A stretch of DNA of 28,734 nucleotides from CALJIC01 sp039805565 (GTDB lineage Bacteria > Chloroflexota > Chloroflexia > Chloroflexales > Roseiflexaceae), in NCBI GenBank assembly GCA_039805565.1, contig JBDLTZ010000063.1:1-28734 (forward strand), read 5' to 3'. The notes under the pieces are model-generated. The model saw nothing but the letters and a program-made list of their open reading frames with translations. It did no database searches and was not told where the DNA came from. The position numbers and the translations under genes are program-made. Shown one piece after another: positions 22,439 to 28,734 of this stretch. Positions within the stretch are counted from its first letter, which is position 1, and each line of letters opens with the position of its first letter.

Positions 22439-23364
22439 GGCGTGTTCTCGCGCGCGATCGACGCGATCAGGTCGATGAACTCCGGGTCGGCGTTCGGCAT
22501 GCGGATGCGGTGGAGCGTCATGCCGAGCTCAGCGGCCTTCTGCTGCGCCTCGGTGTCGATGTCCCACTGGACCTCGAGGTGGTCGGCCACGAAGCCGAAC
22601 GGCGCGCTCACGACGTAGCGCACCCCCTCGGCGTGCAGCTCCTCGAGGTAGTCCAGGATGTCCGGTCCGAGCCACGGCTCGCCGGTCATACCGGCGCTCT
22701 GGTAGCAGAAGCGCCAGTCTTGCACGCCCAGCAGCTCGGCGATCCCGGCGGCGCTCTCGCGCAGCTGCTCGGGGTACGGGTCCCCCGCGGCCACGATCTT
22801 CTCGGGCAGGCTGTGGGCGCTGAACAGCACCTTGACCTGGCCGGCGGCCTCCGGCGGGAACAGCGCCATCGCCTCACGGATGCGGTCGGCGATCAGCGCC
22901 CGGAAGCCGGGGTGGTCGTGCCAGGCCTCGACAAAGCGCAGCGCGAAGGGCTGCTCGGCGCCCTCGAGCGCCTGGTTGATGTACTTGCGGTACCCCTCGA
23001 GGCTGTAGCGCGAGTAGTGTGGCGCAAGCACCACGGCGGTCACGTCGCGCACGCCGGCGGCGAGGATCTGCGGCACGGCCTCCTTGATGAAAGGGTGCCA
23101 GTGCTTCATCCCCACGAATACCTGGTAGTGGCCGGGCTCGGCGGCGTCGAGCCGCTGCTGCACCCCATCGGCCACCGCGAAGGTGAGGTCCTTGAGCGGC
23201 GTGCGCCCCCCCACCAGGCGGTAGCGCTCGCGCAGGTTCTCGAGCGCCTCGGGCGAGGGCTTGCGGCCGCCGCGGATGTGCGTGTAGTACGGCTCGACGT
23301 CGTCCAGCGTCTCGGGGGTGCCGTACGCCAGGACAAAGATCCCCGTCGGGGGCTGTGTGGTCAT
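22435..23364 (-). CDS. hemH: Ferrochelatase, coproporphyrin (CpfC) type
   Basis: This 309-aa chelatase inserts iron into a porphyrin. The active residues are H184 (FSAHSLPEKI) and E264 (DHLEVQWDID), with H88 in MKHWHPFI. The N-terminus has AYGTP with Y14 and YYTHIRGGRKPSPE. These positions match the Bacillus subtilis enzyme (Y13, H88, H183, E264), which acts on coproporphyrin III rather than protoporphyrin IX. Together with hemQ in the same operon, this supports coproporphyrin as the likely substrate. It lacks the C-terminal extension with Fe-S cysteines seen in some ferrochelatases. It starts 12 bp after hemE and overlaps hemC by 4 bp. Confidence 0.94.
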   Translation of the reverse strand: MTTQPPTGIFVLAYGTPETLDDVEPYYTHIRGGRKPSPEALENLRERYRLVGGRTPLKDLTFAVADGVQQRLDAAEPGHYQVFVGMKHWHPFIKEAVPQILAAGVRDVTAVVLAPHYSRYSLEGYRKYINQALEGAEQPFALRFVEAWHDHPGFRALIADRIREAMALFPPEAAGQVKVLFSAHSLPEKIVAAGDPYPEQLRESAAGIAELLGVQDWRFCYQSAGMTGEPWLGPDILDYLEELHAEGVRYVVSAPFGFVADHLEVQWDIDTEAQQKAAELGMTLHRIRMPNADPEFIDLIASIARENTP

Positions 23365-23376
23365 ATCTCGCTCTAT

Positions 23377-24414
23377 CTAGCTGCTGTACTCGTGTACGAA
23401 CTCGACCAGACGCCGCACATTATCCACCGGCGTCTCGGTGAGGATACCGTGGCCAAGGTTGAAGATGTGGCCCGGCCGGCCGGCAGCCCGGTCGATGATA
23501 TCCTTGGCGCGGCGCTCGATCTCCGGCCAGGGCGCGAACAGCGTCATCGGGTCGAGGTTGCCCTGCACCGCCACACCTGGCCCAAGCAGCGCCCAGGCGT
23601 CGTCGAGCGCGATACGCCAGTCCACCCCCACCACATCGGCCTCGGTGTGACGCAGCAGCGGAAAGAGGCCGGCGGTGTCGGTGCCGAAGTAGATGATCGG
23701 CGGCCGGGAGCCGTGGTCCTTCGACCTGACGGCCGCGATCGCCCGCTGGACATACGGCAGGACATACTCGGCGTAGTCGCCCGGGGAGAGCGCGCCGGCC
23801 CAGCTGTCGAAGATCTGCAGCGCGTCGGCTCCGGCCTCGACCTGCGCGGTGAGGTAGGCTCCAACCAGGTCGGCCAGCTTCGCCATCAGCGCGTGCCAGG
23901 CCTCGGGCTCGCGGTACATCAGCTGCTTGGTGCGCCGGTACTCCTTCGAGCCGCCGCCCTCGATCGCGTAGCTCGCCAGGGTGAACGGCGCGCCGCTAAA
24001 GCCGATCAGCGGGATCTTGCCCGCCAGCTCGCGCTTCGTCAGCCGGATGGCGTCCAGCGTGTAGGCCACGGTCTCGCGCGGGTCGGGCGCCACCAGCGCG
24101 GCGATGTCGGCCGGCGAGCGCACCGGGTTGTGGATCACCGGCCCCTCGCCGGCCTCGTAGGTCAGCCGCAGGCCCATGCCCTCGAGCGGCGGCAGAATGT
24201 CGGCGAAGATGATCGCGGCGTCCACGTCGTAGGCGCGCACCGGCTGCATCGTCACCTCGGCCGCCACCTCGGGGGTCTTGACCATCTGGAGGAAGCCGTG
24301 CTTCTCCCGCACCGCCCGGTACTCCGGCATGTAGCGTCCGGCCTGGCGCATCAGCCACACTGGGGTGGCGTCCACCTGTTCGCGCCGGCACGCCCGTAGA
24401 AAACGATCGTTCAT
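23377..24414 (-). CDS. hemE: Uroporphyrinogen decarboxylase
   Basis: This 345-aa enzyme removes four acetate carboxyls from uroporphyrinogen III to give coproporphyrinogen III. The substrate-binding block PVWLMRQAGRYMPEYR carries R23 and R27, and D72 lies in IIFADILPP. GFSGAPFTLASYAIEGG, IFDSWAGALSP and FNLGHGILTETPVDNV are also present, as expected. The frame also offers a TTG at 24420; I prefer the ATG at 24414 (MNDRFLRACR). The gene lies between hemQ and hemH. The product is the branch point before the coproporphyrin-dependent steps. Confidence 0.97.
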   Translation of the reverse strand: MNDRFLRACRREQVDATPVWLMRQAGRYMPEYRAVREKHGFLQMVKTPEVAAEVTMQPVRAYDVDAAIIFADILPPLEGMGLRLTYEAGEGPVIHNPVRSPADIAALVAPDPRETVAYTLDAIRLTKRELAGKIPLIGFSGAPFTLASYAIEGGGSKEYRRTKQLMYREPEAWHALMAKLADLVGAYLTAQVEAGADALQIFDSWAGALSPGDYAEYVLPYVQRAIAAVRSKDHGSRPPIIYFGTDTAGLFPLLRHTEADVVGVDWRIALDDAWALLGPGVAVQGNLDPMTLFAPWPEIERRAKDIIDRAAGRPGHIFNLGHGILTETPVDNVRRLVEFVHEYSS

Positions 24415-24439
24415 CCCCAAACGGTCCCTTCGGAGTCGC

Positions 24440-24482
24440 GAGTGCTGAATACCACAAGCTCAACACTCAGCACTCAGCACTT
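24440..24482. repeat. Heptad-type inverted repeat between hemQ and hemE
   Basis: AACACTC-AGCACTC-AGCACTT units (24462-24482) follow the converging arm GAGTGCTGA (24440-24448). The 9-bp stem 24440-24448/24467-24475 is perfect. The repeat overlaps the hemQ stop codon. The same words occur inside the glycosyltransferase gene near 9185-9242. Confidence 0.7.
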
Positions 24483-25176
24483 ACCCGACCAGCTCGAGCG
24501 CCTCGCGCAGCGGCCGGTGCACCGCTGTGATGATCGGCGTGTCCTTCAGCGTGTAGCGCCGCGCCTCGGTGTTGCGTAGGTCCACCACGAGCTGGCTGAA
24601 ACGCGGCAGGTCCTCGCACTCGTAGGCCACCACGAACTCCTGGTCGTCCATGCCGGTGGCGTACAGCAGCACCTGGCGGATGTCGGCGTAGTCGTGGCCC
24701 ACGCGCATGTGCTCGTTCATCATGCCCTGGCGCGCGTCGCGGCTCATCAGGTACCACTCGGTGGTCTTGCTGAACGGGTAGACGATCAGGTAGGTCTGGC
24801 GGTCGTTCAGGTCGATCGCCTGCTCCTGCGTGGTGGGGCGCTTGGTGTAGGTCGAGGGGCGCGTGAAGCCCCACAGCTGGTAGGTGACCTCGCTGTATGT
24901 CCCGATGCCGCTCTGGAGCAGCCGCGCGGTCATCTCCTGCATGGCCTTCACATCGTTGCCGCGCCGCCACAGCAGGAAGTCGCTCTCCATCTTGAGGCCG
25001 ATCGTGCTGTAGGCCCAGGTGGAGATCTGCGGCGCGTACTCCTCCACCACCCGCGCCAGCGCCTCGCGCCCGTCGGCCCGCGCCCCGTGGGGCAGCCGCC
25101 GCCACGCCGGGTCAACCTTGAAACCAGTGTACTGGACGAAGTAGCGCTGGCCGATGGTCTCTGTTTCGTGCGCCAT
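24481..25176 (-). CDS. hemQ: Coproheme decarboxylase (HemQ/ChdC, chlorite dismutase family)
   Basis: This 231-aa protein is expected to decarboxylate coproheme III twice with peroxide to give heme b. The family core is clear: LIVYPFSKTTEWYLMS (130-145, with Y133 aligning to the catalytic tyrosine), MMNEHMRVGHDYAD (152-165, H156 as proximal heme ligand) and TGMDDQEFVVAYE. Thirteen residues after the proximal histidine, where true chlorite dismutases have arginine, there is valine (169). This argues for HemQ, as does the operon. GAGAGG sits six bases before the ATG at 25176. The longer frame reaching 25275 is the translation of a REP-like repeat and is not used. It lies between hemA and hemE. 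Confidence 0.92.
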   Translation of the reverse strand: MAHETETIGQRYFVQYTGFKVDPAWRRLPHGARADGREALARVVEEYAPQISTWAYSTIGLKMESDFLLWRRGNDVKAMQEMTARLLQSGIGTYSEVTYQLWGFTRPSTYTKRPTTQEQAIDLNDRQTYLIVYPFSKTTEWYLMSRDARQGMMNEHMRVGHDYADIRQVLLYATGMDDQEFVVAYECEDLPRFSQLVVDLRNTEARRYTLKDTPIITAVHRPLREALELVG

Positions 25177-25221
25177 GAATGCCTCTCTATCTAGATCCTG
25201 TGGTAGTCCAATAAGGGGGAG

Positions 25222-25327
25222 GATGTTTTTCTCAGGGGCTGCGCCCCCGTATCCCTCGCTTGCGCTGACGCGCACCTGGTCGAATGGTCTTCCTCAGGCT
25301 GCGCCCCGCTCGCGCTGACGCACCCCT
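25222..25327 (+). repeat. REP-like GC-hairpin elements, copies 3 and 4
   Basis: Copy 3 (25222-25277) reads TTTTTCTCAGGGGCTGCGCC, CCCGTATCCCTCGCT and TGCGCTGACGCGC. Copy 4 (25286-25327) is shorter: CTTCCTCAGGCTGCGCCCCG and CTCGCGCTGACGCACCCC. Both sit in the 188-bp gap between hemA and hemQ and are in the same orientation as copies 1 and 2. Confidence 0.7.
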
Positions 25328-25364
25328 GGGACCTGCTCAAGACTCACAACTCAGGGCTCCCGCC

Positions 25365-26615
25365 TCACGCCTCGCCGGGCAGCTTGAACAGCTCCCGGGC
25401 GGCCTGGATCAGCTCGGTGTTCGAGCCGGGGGACTTGATCGTCGTGATCGGCAGGTGCAGCAGCTTGTTGACGATCGCGGCGCTCAGGGCGTGCACGGCC
25501 TCGCGCTCGCGCTCGGAGAGCTCGGGGCAGCGCGCCAGCGTGCGCTGCAGCTCGGAGAGCCGGATCTCCTCGGCGCGCTCGCGCAGCGCCCGGATCGTCG
25601 GCACGGCCTGCTGAGCCAGCCACCACTCCATGTACTTCGTCACCGCGTCGGCGGCGATCGCCTCGGCCCGCTCCACCTCGGCTGCGCGCGCGGCCCGGTT
25701 CGCCTCGCACACAGGGCGCATATCGTCCACATCGTACAGCGTCACGCCAGGCACATCGCCCGCGCCCCGCTCTACATCGCGCGGCACCGCCAGGTCCAGC
25801 AGCAGCAGCGAGCGCCCACCCTCGGCCGCGCGCGCCGCCATCGCGGCGTCCACCACCAGGCCCGGCGCGGCGGTCGCAGTGATCACTACGTCGCTCTCGC
25901 GCAGCGCCCGCTCCAGCTCGGCCATCGGCAGCACGGCGGCGCCGTGGCGCGCGGCCAGTTCCTCGGCGCGCGCCAGCGTCCGGTTGATCACCGTCACCCG
26001 AGCGCCGTGCTCATCCTCGAGATGTTTCAGCGCCAGCTCGGCCATGCGCCCGGCGCCCACCACCAGCACCCGCGCCCCCGCGAGGTCGCCTAGAGTCTGG
26101 CGGGCCAGGTCGATCGCCACCGACACCACCGAGAGTCGGCCGCTGGCGATGCCGGTCTGGGTGCGCACCACTTTGCCGGTGGCCAGCGCGCCGTGCAGCA
26201 GCTTGTGCAGCGCCCCCCCGATCGCCCCGGCGGCGTGGGCCGTCACCAGCGCATCCTTCAGCTGGGCCACGATCTGGTCCTCACCGAGCACCATCGAGTC
26301 CAGCCCCGCGGCCAGCCGGATGATATGGCGCACGGCCTCCTCACCCACGTAGGTGTAGCAGTGCGGCGCGATGTCCTCCAGCTCCTGCCCGTGCCACTCG
26401 GCCATGAAGCGCTCGAGCTGCCGCCGCTCCTGCGGGCCGTCCGCCACCAGGCCGCACACCTCGACGCGGTTGCACGTCGAGATGATGAACCCCTCGTGGG
26501 CGTAGCCGCGCAGCCCCGCGAGCGCGGCGGGCAGGTCCGCAGCGGCAAACGCCAGCCGCTCTCGCACGGCCACGGGCGCGGTTCGCTGATGAACACCGGT
26601 GAGCACAAACAGCAC
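25365..26615 (-). CDS. hemA: Glutamyl-tRNA reductase
   Basis: This 416-aa enzyme commits glutamyl-tRNA to tetrapyrrole synthesis by NADPH reduction to glutamate-1-semialdehyde. The catalytic cysteine C48 is in IISTCNRVEVC. GLDSMVLGEDQIVAQLKDA (104-122) and TGIASGRLSVVSVAIDLA match the family. A Rossmann NADPH-binding loop is RVLVVGAGRMAELAL (182-196). A helical dimerisation domain ends the protein. The start is GTG (26613-26615) with AGAGG 8 bases before it. It follows the HTH gene by 18 bp. Use of HemA/HemL shows the C5 pathway. Confidence 0.96.
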   Translation of the reverse strand: MLFVLTGVHQRTAPVAVRERLAFAAADLPAALAGLRGYAHEGFIISTCNRVEVCGLVADGPQERRQLERFMAEWHGQELEDIAPHCYTYVGEEAVRHIIRLAAGLDSMVLGEDQIVAQLKDALVTAHAAGAIGGALHKLLHGALATGKVVRTQTGIASGRLSVVSVAIDLARQTLGDLAGARVLVVGAGRMAELALKHLEDEHGARVTVINRTLARAEELAARHGAAVLPMAELERALRESDVVITATAAPGLVVDAAMAARAAEGGRSLLLLDLAVPRDVERGAGDVPGVTLYDVDDMRPVCEANRAARAAEVERAEAIAADAVTKYMEWWLAQQAVPTIRALRERAEEIRLSELQRTLARCPELSEREREAVHALSAAIVNKLLHLPITTIKSPGSNTELIQAARELFKLPGEA

Positions 26616-26633
26616 AGTCGCTACCTCTGAATG

Positions 26634-27260
26634 TCAGTCTTCTTCGAAGCCGGCAATCGTTCCAAGTAGAATGGCGTCCATAAACTGGTCGATCCGCACG
26701 TGCAGGTTGGCAGCCTCGGCCAGGTCTGGCGGGTGGGCGATCCCCGGCAGCGGCATCGCGAGCTGCGAGAAGTTCCGCCGGAAGAACAGGAACGCCTCGA
26801 CGGTCTCGTGCATGCTCACGCCGGACTCGCGTGCCTCGCGGCCGTAGTGCGCCCCCACGGCGCGCGCCTCGTCCAGGTAGCGGCTGTCGTCAGGTCGCCG
26901 GTTGATGTGCTGGATCAGCAGCCCGAGCAGGCGCTGGCCCAGGCCGCGCATCCGGTCCACCCCCGGGCGCGATGCCAGCCGGGCGTGCCACTCCTGCCGC
27001 GCCAGCTCGCGCTCGTCTACCCCCCACGAGCTCGATGAGCCTTGGGGCGCCGGCACCAGCGGGGCCGGGGCGCTGTGCTCTGCGATCGCCCGGATCGCGG
27101 CCCGCGGGAAGCGACGGTGGCCCCCGAGCGTGCGCTTCATGGGCAGCTTGCCCGAGTCCCCCCAGCGCCGCAGCGTGGAGGCCGCCACGCCCAGCAGCTC
27201 GCTCGCGTCCTGCAGCGAGATCCACTCATTGTCGTCGATCAGATCGCCCTCGGTGCTCAC
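26634..27260 (-). CDS. HTH regulator with RsbRD-like C-terminal domain
   Basis: This protein of about 208 aa has an N-terminal MerR/excisionase-type helix-turn-helix (about 12-60: WISLQDASELLGVAASTLRR, with the wing TLGGHRRFPRAA). A linker rich in Pro/Ser follows, then an all-helical C-terminal domain (about 85-205). The latter includes RYLDEARAVGAHYGREARES and VSMHETVEAFLFFRRNFSQ and resembles the RsbRD N-terminal type (non-heme globin-like sensor) domains. It is likely a transcription factor, and its position between hemY and hemA suggests a role in heme control, but no ligand is known. The GTG at 27260 is chosen because the frame upstream runs through a repeat and into hemY antisense. It lies 18 bp before hemA. 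Confidence 0.72.
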   Translation of the reverse strand: MSTEGDLIDDNEWISLQDASELLGVAASTLRRWGDSGKLPMKRTLGGHRRFPRAAIRAIAEHSAPAPLVPAPQGSSSSWGVDERELARQEWHARLASRPGVDRMRGLGQRLLGLLIQHINRRPDDSRYLDEARAVGAHYGREARESGVSMHETVEAFLFFRRNFSQLAMPLPGIAHPPDLAEAANLHVRIDQFMDAILLGTIAGFEED

Positions 27261-27301
27261 ACCGCCCCCACACAGACTCTGCACTACCGACGCAATATGT
27301 T

Positions 27302-27372
27302 TGCCACAGAGGGCAGGAGAGCACAGAGAGCTTGTGTGGCTTCGCCTCAGTGCGCTCTGTGAGCTCTGTGGC
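27302..27372. repeat. Inverted repeat between hemY and the HTH gene
   Basis: GCCACAGAG (27303-27311) pairs perfectly with CTCTGTGGC (27364-27372), with a second partial pairing inside (CACAGAG with CTCTGTG). CACAGAG-type words match the repeat at 13494-13546. Confidence 0.65.
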
Positions 27373-27381
27373 AGATAAACC

Positions 27382-28734
27382 CTAGCGAACCTCCGCGACC
27401 TTGCCCGCCACCAGAGCCAGCGCCCGCTCGGCCGCCTCGCGCCCCTCGCGCACGCAGTCGGGGATGCCGACGCCGCGGTACGCACCGCCCACGATGTACA
27501 GCCCCTCAGGGCTCAGCGCCTCGATCGCCGCCGCCCGCTCGCCGTGCCCCACGTCGTACTGCGGATTGGCGGCGTTCCAGCGGTACACGCGCGTAAACAC
27601 GGGCTCGGCCGTGATCCCCAGGATGCCGCGCAGCTCCTCGCGCGCCAGCCCCAGCAGCCCGGCGTCGTCCAGCGCAAGCGCTTCGGGGGTGCGCGAGCCG
27701 CCCACAAACACCCGCACTAGCAGGTGGTCGTCCGGTGCGCGGTGGTTGAACTTGGCCGAGCTCAGCGTCACGGCGTTCACCCGCCGCCGCTCACCGCGCG
27801 GGATCACCACGCCGTAGCCATCCAGCGGCGTACCCACCTCGGCACGCCGGTAGGCCAGCGTGACGGTCCCGGTGGAGACGTAGCGGATCGCACGCAGCTG
27901 TGCCGCCAGCGCCGGGTGGAAGGGTGCCACCAGTTCGGCGGCCCCGTACGCGGGCGTCGCCAGCACCACGGCGTCGGCCTCCAGCACCCGACCGTCGTCC
28001 AGCTGCACCCGGTACGGCCGCTCGGCCGTCGGCTCATGCAGCAGCTCCGTCACACCCCGGCCGGTCAGCACCTCGCCATCCAGCCGCGCCACCAGCGCAT
28101 CCACCAGCGACTGCACGCCGCGCCGCAGCGTGACGAACGGCGACCCGGCAAACGAGGGCTGGCCGCTCTTTGGGGCCGCACCCGCGGCCGAGGGCTGGCT
28201 CTTCGGCTTGCGCCGGCCCGCCAGCATCCCACGGATCAGGCCGCCATACTTCCGCTCCATCTCGCGGAAGCGCGGGAAGGTCGCCATCACGCTCTGGCGC
28301 TCGCAGTCCGCGCTGTGGATGCCGGCCATCAGCGGCTCGGCCAGCTTGTCTAGCGCCTCGCGCCCCAGCCGCCGCCGGATGAAATCAGCCAGCGTCTCGT
28401 CATCCGTGTCCTGCCGCGCAGGGATCACCAGGTCCAGCGCCATCCGCAGCTTGCCGAGCGGCGAGATCAGCGGCGAGAGCGCGAACGGCATAAACTTCGT
28501 CGGCACGATCAGCACGGTGCCCTCGGGCAGTGGCTTCGGCCGCCCGCGGTGCAGCACGTAGGTGGTGCGAGGCATGCTGTTCGAGGCCATCAGGTCCGCG
28601 CCAAGCCCTAGCTCGCGCGCCAGCTCGATCGCCTGCGGCTTCTGCGCCACGAACGAGTCCGGCCCCCCCTCTACTACGAAGACGCCGTCCACTTTCTCGG
28701 TCACGATCTTGCCGCCGAGGCGCGCGTCACGCTC
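27382..28734 (-). CDS. hemY: HemY-type protoporphyrinogen/coproporphyrinogen oxidase (5' end outside window)
   Basis: The 450 residues seen continue past the window edge; the first visible ones are ERDARLGGKI, part of the conserved region after the FAD GxGxxG loop. About 35 residues are missing. GVFVVEGGPDSFVAQKP is the typical follow-up, and the C-terminal FAD motif GGAYRGVGIPDCVREGREA is complete, as are LAEPLMAGIHSAD and KYGGLIRGML. It oxidises a porphyrinogen to porphyrin using FAD and oxygen. With hemQ and a Bacillus-type ferrochelatase, coproporphyrinogen III is the likelier substrate (CgoX). An in-frame GTG at 28704 is not the start. It is the first visible gene of the operon; the promoter is outside the window. 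Confidence 0.93.
   Translation of the reverse strand, partial: ERDARLGGKIVTEKVDGVFVVEGGPDSFVAQKPQAIELARELGLGADLMASNSMPRTTYVLHRGRPKPLPEGTVLIVPTKFMPFALSPLISPLGKLRMALDLVIPARQDTDDETLADFIRRRLGREALDKLAEPLMAGIHSADCERQSVMATFPRFREMERKYGGLIRGMLAGRRKPKSQPSAAGAAPKSGQPSFAGSPFVTLRRGVQSLVDALVARLDGEVLTGRGVTELLHEPTAERPYRVQLDDGRVLEADAVVLATPAYGAAELVAPFHPALAAQLRAIRYVSTGTVTLAYRRAEVGTPLDGYGVVIPRGERRRVNAVTLSSAKFNHRAPDDHLLVRVFVGGSRTPEALALDDAGLLGLAREELRGILGITAEPVFTRVYRWNAANPQYDVGHGERAAAIEALSPEGLYIVGGAYRGVGIPDCVREGREAAERALALVAGKVAEVR

Noticed and set aside
24481..25176. True chlorite dismutase
   Set aside because: The arginine of the chlorite site is replaced by valine at the matching position, and the gene is within a heme operon.
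25177..25275. Longer hemQ start
   Set aside because: The added residues are the translation of a REP-like repeat. The ATG at 25176 has a good ribosome site and matches family length.
1..28734. tRNA, rRNA, prophage or transposase genes
   Set aside because: Read for these on both strands and saw nothing that supports any of them.

Overview
This is a GC-rich window, and almost all genes except two lie on the minus strand. It most likely comes from a filamentous Chloroflexota (Roseiflexaceae/Kouleotrichaceae-like) chromosome. That placement is inferred from TPT-type threonine/proline linkers, SdrD-type surface proteins, a Uma2 relic, YLPL-type protein C-termini, a C25 gingipain-like peptidase and a Bacillus-like heme gene set. 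No rRNA, tRNA, phage or transposase gene was seen.

Layout, left to right. Positions 1-416 hold only GC-rich repeats and a long inverted repeat. A membrane Ser/Thr kinase with TPRs (417-3029, minus) is divergent, across a short AT-rich promoter region, from two translationally coupled alpha/beta hydrolases (3129-5164, plus). The first of these carries a C-terminal cyclic-nucleotide-binding-like domain. A decapitated Uma2 gene (5165-5334) and a strong terminator separate them from gatA (5449-6897, minus). Next comes an envelope-polysaccharide pair: a GT2 glycosyltransferase, followed in transcription order by a polyprenyl-phosphate sugar-phosphate transferase (7104-9471).

A secreted/surface block follows: a six-bladed DUF346/PLL-like beta-propeller (9628-10674), and then an apparent three-gene operon read from 17284 down to 11158. 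The operon encodes a 909-aa SdrD-B protein, an LPRTG-bearing DUF11 protein and a C25 peptidase. Two of these proteins end in an aromatic-LPL-x-RR tail.

Positions 17652-28734 hold a nearly complete heme operon read leftward: hemY (cut by the window edge), an HTH regulator, hemA, hemQ, hemE, hemH, hemC, hemD, a DUF1990 gene, hemB and hemL, ending at a textbook terminator. It contains hemQ, a Bacillus-type ferrochelatase and HemY but no hemF/hemN. This points to the coproporphyrin-dependent route to heme b.

Two dispersed repeat families run through the window. Heptad-periodic inverted repeats lie at gene borders, and one is inserted in frame in the glycosyltransferase. GC-hairpin REP-like elements lie in four intergenic places. 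The most notable candidates for undescribed biology are the surface operon with its C-terminal tails and C25 peptidase, the unassigned regulator and DUF1990 gene in the heme operon, and the heptad repeats.
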